Of a stretch of 64,000 nucleotides of DNA, positions 1 through 8,252 are shown in pieces. The stretch is from Martelella lutilitoris. GTDB taxonomy: Bacteria > Pseudomonadota > Alphaproteobacteria > Rhizobiales > Rhizobiaceae. The stretch covers positions 248,001 to 312,000 of the forward strand of contig NZ_VCLB01000002.1 of NCBI RefSeq assembly GCF_005924265.1, given 5' to 3'. Each line of letters opens with the position of its first letter. Position 1 is the stretch's first letter. Below the pieces are notes generated by a model. The model saw nothing but the letters and a program-made list of their open reading frames with translations, did no database searches and had not been told where the DNA came from. Both the position numbers and the translations under genes were made by a program.

Positions 1-74
1 GATCGATATCGTAGACTTCCGCTTACATTGTAGCCCTCATGTCGTGTTGAGCCCTGTATCGGCTTCCGGTGGTT

Positions 75-119
75 AAGGCTCGTTTTTGGTCTACTTGTTG
101 TAGAATTGCAACGAGCCTT
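75..119 (+). terminator. Long two-tier hairpin, probable terminator of an upstream gene outside the window
   Basis: A perfect 10-bp outer stem (AAGGCTCGTT at 75-84 with AACGAGCCTT at 110-119) encloses a second perfect 5-bp hairpin (TCTAC at 90-94 with GTAGA at 100-104). A short T run follows on the plus strand, so it may end a transcript entering from the left. The rest of 1-299 holds no ORF that I can support; the AAGGA sequence at about 290 is the mutL ribosome binding site. Confidence 0.45.
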
Positions 120-299
120 TTGCTCGAAAAAGAACCGCGATGCTCATGGGATGTCGAGATGAATCGCGCTCCGCCGGCCGGGCTGACTGGCATTCATGGT
201 TGCTACCCTTGCTGGCGGCAAACGAAGGGAACGCGTGCAGGGTTGATGAAACCGAGGCGCGGCGTTCCAAAACGGCGCGAATCCCTTTAAGGATGCGTC

Positions 300-2174
300 A
301 TGAGCATCAGACAGCTTTCGGAAACCGTCATCAACCAGATTGCCGCCGGCGAGGTCATCGAGCGGCCGGCAAGCGCTGCCAAGGAACTGGTGGAAAACGC
401 GCTTGATGCCGGGGCGACCCGCATCGAGATTGCGACGGCCGGCGGCGGCAAGGCATTGCTGCGCGTCACGGATAACGGCTCCGGCATGAGCCCGGACGAC
501 CTGTCGCTGGCCGTCAAGCGTCACTGCACCTCGAAGATTTCGGCCGACCTCACCGATATCCGCACGCTCGGCTTTCGCGGCGAGGCGCTGCCGTCGATCG
601 GTTCGGTGGCGCGGCTTTCCGTTGCAAGCCGGACGAAGGGCGCTGCGGAGGGCTACCGGATCGAGCTTCACGGCGGAAAACTTGCCGAACCGCAACCCGC
701 GCCGGTCAATCCGGGCACAATTGTCGAAGTGCGCGACCTGTTCTTTGCCACGCCCGCCCGGCTGAAGTTTCTCAAAAGCGAGCGGGCGGAATCCGGCGCG
801 ATCACCGAGGTGGTCAAGCGCATGGCGCTCGCCTTTCCCGCCGTGCGGTTCGTGCTTTCCGGCTCAGACCGCTCGACGCTGGAACTGCCGGCAACCGGCG
901 ATGATCGACTGGCCCGCATCGCCCAGGTACTGGGCAAGGATTTCCGGCCGAACGCGATAGAGATCGATGCCGTGCGCGAAGACGTCGGCCTTTCCGGTTT
1001 TGTCGGCGTGCCGACCTTCAATCGCGGCAATTCCGGTCATCTCTACGCCTTCGTCAACGGACGCCCGGTGCAGGACAAGCTTCTGATGGGCGCGATCCGC
1101 GCGGCCTACGCCGAGACAGTGCCGAAGGGGCGCTATCCGATGGCGGTTCTCTGGTTCTCGCTCGATCCGGCGCTGGTCGACGTCAATGTCCATCCGGCCA
1201 AGGCCGATGTCCGCTTTCGCGACCCGGGCCTCGTCCGCGGGCTGATCGTCGGGGCGATCCGCGAATCGTTGACGAAGAACGGCGACCGGGCGTCGTCCAC
1301 CGGGGCGGATGCGATGTTGAGGGCTTTCAGGCCGGGCGTCGCGCCGCAAGGCGAACAGAAAGGCGGTTTCGGCGGTGGCTTCGGCCGTCGCGATATTCGC
1401 CCGTCGAACGTGAACTGGTCGCCCGAGCGCTCGCCTTATCGGCCGGAAGGCTTTGCCGAAGGGGCTGCGCCTGTTTTTGCCGGACCTGTGGAAGCCGCAA
1501 AGCCGCAAGAGGCCGGTCGCATGCTCGCCGGCTTCGACGCGCCGTCGGCCCGTTCGGAGGCTTTCGAGCCGCCGCGCGGCGAGGAGACGACGCTCAGCCA
1601 TCCGCTGGGTGCCGCCCGCGCGCAGCTGCATGAAAACTATATCGTCGCCCAGTCTGAGACCGGATTGGTGATCGTCGATCAGCACGCCGCCCATGAACGT
1701 CTCGTCTATGAGGCGATGCGCAAGGCGCTTGTCGATCGCCGGCTGCCCTCGCAGGGCCTGCTGATCCCGGAAATCGTCGACATGCCGGAGGAGGATTGCG
1801 ACCGGCTGATGCCCTTTGCCGAGGAGATGAGCCGTCTCGGCCTCGTTTATGAGCGCTTCGGCCCTGGCGCCATTGCGGTGCGCGAGACCCCTGCGATGCT
1901 GGGCGAGGTCAACGCCCCGGCGCTGATCCGCCAGCTCGCCGACGAGGCGGGCGAATGGGAAACGGCCGATGGCCTTCGGGCAAAGCTGGAAAGTGTTGCC
2001 GCCACCATGGCCTGCCACGGCTCGGTGCGCTCCGGTCGGCGCTTGCGCGTGGAGGAAATGAATGCTCTTCTCCGGCAGATGGAAGAAACGCCGGGTTCCG
2101 GCCAGTGCAACCACGGACGCCCGACCTATATTGAACTGAAGCTTTCCGATATCGAGCGCCTTTTCGGGCGTTGA
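300..2174 (+). CDS. mutL: DNA mismatch repair protein MutL
   Basis: 624 aa. MutL links mismatch recognition by MutS to strand incision. The N-terminal GHKL ATPase is clear: [11 protein letters not shown] (about 30-40), DNGSGM (about 60) and GFRGEAL (about 97). Residues about 345-440 form a Gly/Pro/Arg-rich linker. The C-terminal dimerisation domain carries [12 protein letters not shown] (about 459-470), which fits the endonuclease motif DQHA(x2)E(x4)E, plus ACHGS and CNHGRPT near the end. This suggests a self-nicking MutL as in bacteria without MutH (inference). The ATG at 300 follows an AAGGA site at good spacing. A DUF2093 gene follows 28 bp downstream. Confidence 0.97.
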   Translation: MSIRQLSETVINQIAAGEVIERPASAAKELVENALDAGATRIEIATAGGGKALLRVTDNGSGMSPDDLSLAVKRHCTSKISADLTDIRTLGFRGEALPSIGSVARLSVASRTKGAAEGYRIELHGGKLAEPQPAPVNPGTIVEVRDLFFATPARLKFLKSERAESGAITEVVKRMALAFPAVRFVLSGSDRSTLELPATGDDRLARIAQVLGKDFRPNAIEIDAVREDVGLSGFVGVPTFNRGNSGHLYAFVNGRPVQDKLLMGAIRAAYAETVPKGRYPMAVLWFSLDPALVDVNVHPAKADVRFRDPGLVRGLIVGAIRESLTKNGDRASSTGADAMLRAFRPGVAPQGEQKGGFGGGFGRRDIRPSNVNWSPERSPYRPEGFAEGAAPVFAGPVEAAKPQEAGRMLAGFDAPSARSEAFEPPRGEETTLSHPLGAARAQLHENYIVAQSETGLVIVDQHAAHERLVYEAMRKALVDRRLPSQGLLIPEIVDMPEEDCDRLMPFAEEMSRLGLVYERFGPGAIAVRETPAMLGEVNAPALIRQLADEAGEWETADGLRAKLESVAATMACHGSVRSGRRLRVEEMNALLRQMEETPGSGQCNHGRPTYIELKLSDIERLFGR

Positions 2175-2202
2175 GACCGACGAGTGAATTTCAGGAGATG
2201 AC

Positions 2203-2439
2203 GTGTTGAATATCCTTGAAGGCAATGGCCGCGGCGAGGCGAAGATCCGGTATCTGGACGCCGATTTCGAAGTGATCGTTCCCGGAACGCATGTGACCTG
2301 CGCGGTCACCGGAAAGCGGATTCCGCTGGACGAATTGCGCTACTGGAGCGTTGCCCGCCAGGAGGCCTATATTGACGCGCCCGCCGCCTTCGAGGCGGAG
2401 AAAAAGGCCGGGGCGTTGCCGACCGACAAGGCGCGATAG
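2203..2439 (+). CDS. DUF2093 domain-containing protein
   Basis: 78 aa small soluble protein. The core (RYLDADFEVIVPGTHV, then CAVTGKRIPLDELRYWSV, then RQEAY) matches my recollection of DUF2093, an alphaproteobacterial family of unknown function. The single Cys-containing turn followed by IPLDELRYW is its most recognisable part. The start is GTG at 2203, set by AGGAG about 7 nt upstream; a TTG directly after it is a less likely start. It lies 28 bp behind mutL on the same strand and may be co-transcribed. No function can be inferred beyond the family. Confidence 0.8.
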   Translation: MLNILEGNGRGEAKIRYLDADFEVIVPGTHVTCAVTGKRIPLDELRYWSVARQEAYIDAPAAFEAEKKAGALPTDKAR

Positions 2440-2458
2440 CCGCCGAACGGAGCCTCGC

Positions 2459-2983
2459 GTGCCAACGCTGATCTCCTTTGCCGGGCTGCCGGGCGTCGGC
2501 AAGACCACCATCGCCCGGCTTCTTGCACGGAAATGTCCGGCTGTTTTCCTGCGCGTCGACGAGATCGAGGCCGTGCTGAGAGCCGGCGATCCGGGGCGCG
2601 AGATTGGCCCGCTGGGCTATGAAATCGCCGCCGCGCTCGCAACCTCGAACCTGAGGATCGGGCAAGACGTCATCATCGACTGCGTCAATCCCTGGCCGTT
2701 GACACGTGCCATGTTCGCAAGAGCGGCTTCGGCCGGCGGCGCCGGTTTCCTCGGCGTCGAGATCGTCTGCCGCGACAAAGCCCTGCATCGCGCCCGGCTT
2801 GAAGGCCGGGTGAGGGACATCGGCGAAGGGCATGTCGAACCGGACTGGCAGGCCGTGCTTCAGCGCGATTATGCGCCCTGGCCCGAGGCGGCACTCCATC
2901 TCGATACGGGCGAACTGACAGCGGAAAGGGCGGCTGTGCGCATACTGGCAGCGCTTGGCCCGGGTCCGGCAAAGGGGGCATAG
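2459..2983 (+). CDS. Small P-loop ATPase/kinase of the AAA_33 type
   Basis: 174 aa from a GTG start at 2459; an upstream ATG-initiated reading (2351) would overlap the DUF2093 gene and adds an Arg-rich non-homologous stretch, so I reject it. The Walker A motif GLPGVGKTT lies at residues about 9-17, followed by an FLRVDEIE segment as in predicted kinases that phosphorylate small molecules or nucleotides. The C-terminal half has the Arg-rich lid expected of such kinases (RARLEGRVRD). The substrate is unknown. It is co-directional with mutL-DUF2093 and convergent with aglR, 49 bp away. Confidence 0.75.
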   Translation: MPTLISFAGLPGVGKTTIARLLARKCPAVFLRVDEIEAVLRAGDPGREIGPLGYEIAAALATSNLRIGQDVIIDCVNPWPLTRAMFARAASAGGAGFLGVEIVCRDKALHRARLEGRVRDIGEGHVEPDWQAVLQRDYAPWPEAALHLDTGELTAERAAVRILAALGPGPAKGA

Positions 2984-3032
2984 ATATCGCCCGCATAGCC
3001 GGCTGCCAGCCGTTCGCGCTGTGGCGGCGTGT

Positions 3033-4055
3033 TTACCCCGGTGCCCGACCGGTGGAAGCGCGAACGACCAGTTCCGGTCGCCACAATTCCTGGACATCGT
3101 CCTTTTCCAGCCCGTTGACGCGGTGGATCAGCCGCTCGGCGACGCGTTTTCCCGCCGTGCGCAGCGACGAGCGCGTGGTGGTCAGCGGCACGGAGAAGAG
3201 TTCGGGACGCAGCAGCGGCAGCACGTCGTCATAGGAAATCAGCGAAACGTCCTTGCCGAGCTGACGCCCCGACTGCGAGACGGCGCGCACAATGCCCAAC
3301 GCCTGCACCATGCTGGAGCAGAGCATCGCCGTCGGGGTGTCGTCGCCGGAGAGGAAGCGTTCGGCCGCGCGCTGTCCGTCAGCTTCGGTCATCTGGACGG
3401 AGACGTGGAAGCGTTCATCGAGGCTGAGGCCGGCTTCCGCCAGCGCCTTGATGACGCCGTCGCGCCTGCGGATGGCAAAGCCGAATTTCTCGTCTCCGTT
3501 GATGAGGGCGATGCGGCGATGGCCAAGCTGGAGGAGGAGATGCGTGGCGTCGTAAAAGGCCGCCTCATTGTCGACATCCAGCGAGGGGTAGGGGTGCGGC
3601 GGATCGAAAAACCGGCCGTGAACGATGAAGGGCAGGCCGAAGGATTCCATCAGGTCGATCTTGCTGTCCTGCTCGCGAATATAGGCAAGGCAAAGACCGT
3701 CGACATAGCCGCTTGTCGCAAGGCTGCGAAGCGCGGAAACCTCGTCGGCGGGGTCGGACGGCATGACCACGAGATGAAAGTCCTCCGCCTGGGCCTTTTC
3801 GCCCAACCCGCTCAGGAACTCGCCGAAATGCAGGTCCGAAATCACTTGATCGCCGATCGGCATCAAAAGGCCGATCGAACCGGCCTTGCCGGTGGCCAAA
3901 CGCTGGGCCGTGCGGTTCGGCCGGTAGCCGGTTTCGCGCGCCGCCTTCAGCACGCGCTCGCGCGTCGCGGCATTGACCTCGGGATATCCGTTCAGGGCCC
4001 GGCTGACAGTCGTCGGCGAAAGGCCGAGCCACGCCGACAATTGTTTCAGGTTCAC
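3033..4055 (-). CDS. aglR: LacI-family regulator of alpha-glucoside utilisation (AglR-like)
   Basis: 340 aa, dimeric DNA-binding repressor/activator. The N terminus is a LacI helix-turn-helix (LKQLSAWLGLSPTTVSRALN, residues 3-22) with the hinge NRTAQRLATGK, followed by a periplasmic-binding-like sugar sensor domain. I choose GTG at 4055 because GGAGG sits about 8 nt upstream and the protein then begins directly with the HTH; a longer ATG start at 4085 adds ten unlikely residues. It is divergent from aglE and next to the whole agl cluster, as in Sinorhizobium, so it very probably controls that operon. Matching dyads lie at 4210-4223 and 4377-4388. Confidence 0.9.
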   Translation of the reverse strand: MNLKQLSAWLGLSPTTVSRALNGYPEVNAATRERVLKAARETGYRPNRTAQRLATGKAGSIGLLMPIGDQVISDLHFGEFLSGLGEKAQAEDFHLVVMPSDPADEVSALRSLATSGYVDGLCLAYIREQDSKIDLMESFGLPFIVHGRFFDPPHPYPSLDVDNEAAFYDATHLLLQLGHRRIALINGDEKFGFAIRRRDGVIKALAEAGLSLDERFHVSVQMTEADGQRAAERFLSGDDTPTAMLCSSMVQALGIVRAVSQSGRQLGKDVSLISYDDVLPLLRPELFSVPLTTTRSSLRTAGKRVAERLIHRVNGLEKDDVQELWRPELVVRASTGRAPG

Positions 4056-4451
4056 TCCCGTTTCCTCCCCGGAGGCACGTAACACAAAAATAAGGTGTGA
4101 AACCTAGTGCGCTCCAAATCGTTAACCGGCAAGGATGGTTCCGCGGAAATCCGTTCGCCTCGCTTGCGCGCTCGCGCAAAAGAGCGTGTGTGGACTTCTT
4201 TGGCGTTTTCCAAAGCGGTTTGGCTTTTTTATCAAGCCTTGCCGGGGGAAGGGAAGACCTTTTCCGGATAGATTGTCAAGAAAACCTCGCTAAACGCGAA
4301 AAAACGGCAAAAATCGGACATGATTTGCGGAAAGGGGTTGACTCAGACCCGTCACACGAGAATTCTCTGGAGATGTCAAAGCGCTTTGGATAAGGTGCTG
4401 TCTGACAACCAAAACCCTCGAGAGGGTTGAATGTGATGGGAGGTAAATCAC
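4056..4451. promoter_or_regulatory. aglR-aglE divergent control region with LacI-type dyads
   Basis: 396 bp without a gene. Visible elements: TTGCGCG-CT-CGCGCAA at 4164-4179; CCAAAGCGGTTTGG at 4210-4223 (12 of 14 positions symmetric); TTGACT at 4338-4343 as a possible -35, with only a weak -10 near 4358-4366; CAAAGCGCTTTG at 4377-4388, a perfect 12-bp dyad of the LacI operator type just downstream of the expected start site; and AACCCTC-GA-GAGGGTT at 4413-4428, a perfect 16-bp palindrome in the leader. A GGAGG Shine-Dalgarno precedes the aglE ATG. Repression at the 4377 dyad is inference. Confidence 0.6.
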
Positions 4452-5807
4452 ATGCATAAAGTTCTGTTGACGGGCGTAGCCTCGCTCGCCCTCTTTGCCG
4501 GTGCGGCCCAGGCGGCCGATCTCAAATTCGCCCCCGGCGAGGATTCCCGCTTCAACTGGGACAGCTTTACCCAGTTTTCCGATTCCCATGACCTGAGCGG
4601 CCAGACGCTGACGATCTTCGGCCCCTGGCTCGGTCCCGACAAGGATCTGATCGAGAGCGTTCTGGCCTATTTCGAAGAAGCCACCGGCGCCAATGTCGAA
4701 TATTCCGGCTCCGACTCCTTCGAGCAGCAGATCGTCATCGACACACAGGCCGGCAGCCCGGCAAACATCGCCGTCTTCCCGCAGCCCGGCCTTGCGGCCG
4801 ACCTCGCTGCCAAGGGCTTCCTGAGTGAGCTTCCGGCGTCTGCCGGCGAGTTTTTGTCGGAAAAATACGCTGCCGGTCAGTCCTGGGTCGATCTTTCGAC
4901 CTATGACGGCCCCGACGGCAAGCCCGGCCTCTACGTCTTCCCCTACAAGGCCGACCTGAAGTCGCTCGTCTGGTATGTTCCGGACAATTTCGACGATGCC
5001 GGCTACGACGTGCCGGAAACCATGGAAGAGCTGAAGGCGCTGACCGAGCAGATCGTCGCCGATGGCGGCACGCCGTGGTGCATCGGTTTGGGCTCCGGCG
5101 GCGCAACCGGCTGGCCGGCCACCGACTGGGTCGAGGACATGATGCTGCGCACGCAGCCGCCGGAAGTCTATGACCAGTGGGTCACCAACGAAATTCCGTT
5201 CAACGATCCGCGCGTCGTCAACGCCATTGACGAGTTCGGCTGGTTTGCCAAGAACGACAAGTTCGTTGACGGCGGTGCCGCGGCCGTTGCCTCGACCGAC
5301 TTCCGCGACAGCCCGAAGGGTCTCTTCGACAGCCCGCCGAAGTGCTATATGCACAAGATGGCCTCGTTCATCCCGTCCTTCTTCCCGGAAGGCACCGAGC
5401 TCGGCCTTGATGCCGACTTCTTCTACTTCCCGGCTTATGAAGGGGAAGACCTCGGCAGGCCCGTTCTCGGCGCCGGCACGCTCTTCGGCATCACCGAAGA
5501 CAGCCCTGCCGCTCAGGCGTTCATCGAGTTTCTCGAAACGCCGATCGCGCATGAAGTCTGGATGGCCCAGTCCGGCTTCCTGACGCCCTTCAAGGACGTC
5601 AACCCGGAGGCCTACGCCAACGACACGCTGCGCGGCGAAGGCGAGATCCTGACCGAGGCCACGACGTTCCGCTTCGACGGTTCCGACCTGATGCCCGGTA
5701 AGATCGGCGCAGGCGCCTTCTGGACCGGCATGATCGACTATGTCGGCGGCCAGTCGGCGGAAGAGGCGGCGACCGAAATCCAGAACTCCTGGGATACGCT
5801 CAAGTAA
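4452..5807 (+). CDS. aglE: Alpha-glucoside ABC transporter, periplasmic binding protein
   Basis: 451 aa extracellular solute-binding protein of the family-1 oligosaccharide type. A Sec signal peptide is clear (MHKVLLTGVASLALFAGAAQA, cleavage before ADLKF). The mature part has the usual two-lobe features, including TIFGPWLGPDK near the N terminus and the C-terminal W-rich segment SGAFWTG-like (GAFWTGMIDYV). It should bind alpha-glucosides such as sucrose, maltose or trehalose in the periplasm and deliver them to AglF/AglG. It is the first gene of the aglEFGAK operon. A strong hairpin directly behind it (5840-5865) could raise its expression relative to the permeases. Confidence 0.92.
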   Translation: MHKVLLTGVASLALFAGAAQAADLKFAPGEDSRFNWDSFTQFSDSHDLSGQTLTIFGPWLGPDKDLIESVLAYFEEATGANVEYSGSDSFEQQIVIDTQAGSPANIAVFPQPGLAADLAAKGFLSELPASAGEFLSEKYAAGQSWVDLSTYDGPDGKPGLYVFPYKADLKSLVWYVPDNFDDAGYDVPETMEELKALTEQIVADGGTPWCIGLGSGGATGWPATDWVEDMMLRTQPPEVYDQWVTNEIPFNDPRVVNAIDEFGWFAKNDKFVDGGAAAVASTDFRDSPKGLFDSPPKCYMHKMASFIPSFFPEGTELGLDADFFYFPAYEGEDLGRPVLGAGTLFGITEDSPAAQAFIEFLETPIAHEVWMAQSGFLTPFKDVNPEAYANDTLRGEGEILTEATTFRFDGSDLMPGKIGAGAFWTGMIDYVGGQSAEEAATEIQNSWDTLK

Positions 5808-5839
5808 CGGTCGTCAAACCAGTTGTGTTTTGTCATAAT

Positions 5840-5865
5840 GCACCGGGCCCTGATCGGCCCGGTGC
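5840..5865 (+). terminator. Strong aglE-aglF intergenic hairpin without a T run (transcript stabiliser or attenuator)
   Basis: GCACCGGGCC at 5840-5849 pairs perfectly with GGCCCGGTGC at 5856-5865 around a 6-nt loop. No T run follows, so it looks like a 3'-end stabilising hairpin or partial terminator rather than a full stop, as known between binding-protein and permease genes in other sugar ABC operons. The rest of the 240-bp spacer (5866-6047) shows only the AGGGAG ribosome binding site of aglF and a 38-codon ORF that I do not support. Confidence 0.6.
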
Positions 5866-6047
5866 GCTACTCCTCGAAAATGAGATGGCGCGGTAGCGCA
5901 CTGTTCCGAAGACACGCATGGGAAAAAAACTTGCGCGTTTTGCGGCTGGGTTCGGCTCGCCTCCGGCGGGCGACGAAAAGCTGAGAAGACAAGAACAGAA
6001 CGGTCCGGCGAACTCAGTTTCATATCCGTTCTAGGGAGTTAAACGGC

Positions 6048-7058
6048 GTGGAACAGATTTTAAAAGCCTTGTTGGCTGTGGTCATCGGCGTCGCTGCAGC
6101 GGTGCTCTATTTCTACGGGACCAACAAGATACTCGACCTGATTTTTCCGTCGCAAACGAAGGACCCGGCCGACGGTGCGCGCAATCTGCGCGTCTCCGGG
6201 ATGATACGCCCCTGGCTGTTCCTCGGTCCGGCGCTTCTGTCGCTTGGCGTGTACCTTGTCTATCCGGTCGTTGCATCCGTGTGGTATTCGCTTCACGGTG
6301 CCTCCGGCGACACCTATGTCGGGCTTGCCAATTACCGCTGGATGTTCGGGGATTCCGAATTCCGCCAGTCGATGTTCAACAACATGCTCTGGCTGATCTT
6401 CGTGCCGGCGCTGTCGACCTTTTTCGGCCTGATCATCGCCTGGCTGACGGACCGCATCTGGTGGGGCTCCTTTGCCAAGATGATGATCTTCATGCCGATG
6501 GCGATCTCCTTTGTCGGCGCCTCGGTGATCTGGAAGTTCGTCTATGACTATCGCGGCGAAGGCAGCGAGCAGATCGGTATCCTGAACGCGATTGTCGTCG
6601 CCATGGGCGGCGAGCCGCATGTGTGGATCGCCATGCCCTTCTGGAACAATTTCTTCCTGATGGTCATCCTTTTGTGGATCCAGACCGGTTTTGCCATGGT
6701 GCTCCTGTCGGCGGCTCTGCGCGGCATTCCGGAAGAGACCATCGAAGCGGCCGTCATCGACGGCGCCAACGGCGTGCAGATCTTTTTCAAGATCATGATC
6801 CCGCAGATCTACAACACCATCGCGGTCGTCTGGACCACGATCACCATCATTGTCCTGAAGATCTTCGATATCGTTCTCGCGATGACCAACGGGCAATGGG
6901 ATACGCAAGTGCTCGCCAATCTCATGTTCGACTGGATGTTCCGCGGCGGCGGCGATTTCGGCCGTGGCGCCACGATTGCCATCGTCATCATGGTTCTGGT
7001 TATCCCGATCATGATCTGGAACATCCGCAACGCGCGCAAAGAGATGGAGGGCCGGTAA
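6048..7058 (+). CDS. aglF: Alpha-glucoside ABC transporter permease AglF
   Basis: 336 aa inner-membrane permease of the MalF/binding-protein-dependent type. An N-terminal helix (residues about 5-25) is followed by a cytoplasmic linker, then about six further membrane segments beginning near residue 53 (PWLFLGPALLSLGVYLVYPV). The EAA loop that docks on the ATPase is seen as EETIEAAVIDGANGVQIFFK near residues 228-247. The start is GTG at 6048 with AGGGAG about 9 nt upstream. aglG begins on the very next base after its stop, so the two permeases are translationally coupled. Confidence 0.92.
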   Translation: MEQILKALLAVVIGVAAAVLYFYGTNKILDLIFPSQTKDPADGARNLRVSGMIRPWLFLGPALLSLGVYLVYPVVASVWYSLHGASGDTYVGLANYRWMFGDSEFRQSMFNNMLWLIFVPALSTFFGLIIAWLTDRIWWGSFAKMMIFMPMAISFVGASVIWKFVYDYRGEGSEQIGILNAIVVAMGGEPHVWIAMPFWNNFFLMVILLWIQTGFAMVLLSAALRGIPEETIEAAVIDGANGVQIFFKIMIPQIYNTIAVVWTTITIIVLKIFDIVLAMTNGQWDTQVLANLMFDWMFRGGGDFGRGATIAIVIMVLVIPIMIWNIRNARKEMEGR

Positions 7059-8201
7059 ATGTATTCGCACAAGAAATCGCCGCTTGTCTGGTTCTCGCAT
7101 ATCACCGTCCTTGTTCTCGTGGTGCTGTGGACCATCCCGACCTTCGGGCTGCTGGTCACGTCGCTGCGCGACAAGGACCAGATCGTCGCCTCCGGCTGGT
7201 GGACCTCGCTTGCGACCTCGACGCAGAACCTGATCTACCGCACGCCGGGCGAAGCCGGGCAGACGGAAGAGGGCGGCCTCTACATCAATGTCGGCAATGC
7301 GCTGGAAGACGGCGCCGGCAAGGTTTCGCGCTTCGGCACATCCTCGCTCAGGCCCGAGGAATTCGAGGTCGGCCAGACCGTCGATCTCGATGACGGGATG
7401 CAGCTTACCGTCGAGGAAAACGGCGACTATCGCCTGACGTCGCCGGAACCCTTCGGCAGGCGCGGCGAGCGGATCTTCGTGACCGCCGAGATTCCGCCGC
7501 GCTTCACGCTCGAAAACTATCGCAACGTGCTGACGGCGGAAGGCATCGGCCAGTCCTTCCTGAACTCGCTGACGGTTGCCATTCCCTCGACCATCATTCC
7601 GGTTCTGGTGGCGGCCTATGCGGCCTATGCGCTCTCGTGGATGAAGTTTCCCTTCCGCAACCTGCTTCTGGCGATCGTCGTCGGCCTGCTCGTCGTGCCG
7701 CTGCAGATGTCGCTGATCCCGCTCTTGAAGATGTACAATGCGATCGGTCAGACCTTCGGCGTGCCGGCCAAGACCTATGTGGGCATATGGCTCGCGCATA
7801 TGGGCTTCGGTTTGCCGCTGGCGATCTATCTGTTGCGCAACTACATCGCGGGCCTGCCGCGCGAACTGATGGAATCGGCGCGCGTTGACGGCGCGAACGA
7901 CTTCACCATCTTCAACAAGATCATCCTGCCGCTCTCCTATCCAGCGCTTGCCTCCTTCGCGATCTTCCAGTTCCTTTGGACCTGGAACGACCTTCTGGTG
8001 GCGACCGTCTTTCTCGGCAACTCCGAGCAGACGATCGTGCTGACGGCGCGGTTGCGGGAACTGCTTGGCTCGCGCGGCGGTAATTGGGAGATCCTCACGG
8101 CATCGGCCTTCGTGTCGATCATCGTGCCCCTGATCGTGTTCTTTGCCCTGCAGCGCTATCTCGTGCGCGGCCTTCTGGCCGGTTCGGTCAAGGGCGGCTG
8201 A
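7059..8201 (+). CDS. aglG: Alpha-glucoside ABC transporter permease AglG
   Basis: 380 aa inner-membrane permease, partner of AglF. A first membrane segment (about 9-33) is followed by an unusually long hydrophilic insertion (about 40-150, Gly/Glu/Asp-rich, with EEFEVGQTVDLDD) before the membrane core, which would lie in the periplasm and could meet AglE. The EAA loop appears as PRELMESARVDGANDFTIFN near residues 267-286. Most family members are near 280-300 aa, so the insertion accounts for the extra length; AglG homologues share this as far as I recall. It starts directly after the aglF stop, with GGAGG inside the aglF end. Confidence 0.92.
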   Translation: MYSHKKSPLVWFSHITVLVLVVLWTIPTFGLLVTSLRDKDQIVASGWWTSLATSTQNLIYRTPGEAGQTEEGGLYINVGNALEDGAGKVSRFGTSSLRPEEFEVGQTVDLDDGMQLTVEENGDYRLTSPEPFGRRGERIFVTAEIPPRFTLENYRNVLTAEGIGQSFLNSLTVAIPSTIIPVLVAAYAAYALSWMKFPFRNLLLAIVVGLLVVPLQMSLIPLLKMYNAIGQTFGVPAKTYVGIWLAHMGFGLPLAIYLLRNYIAGLPRELMESARVDGANDFTIFNKIILPLSYPALASFAIFQFLWTWNDLLVATVFLGNSEQTIVLTARLRELLGSRGGNWEILTASAFVSIIVPLIVFFALQRYLVRGLLAGSVKGG

Positions 8202-8252
8202 TCGCTGCCCCTCACCGAAAACCGTGATATCAGGATACAGAAAAGAAAAACA

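Noticed and set aside
5919-6035. 38-codon ORF between aglE and aglF
   Set aside because: Has an ATG but no clear ribosome site and no similarity I recognise; it lies behind the stabilising hairpin and could be chance.
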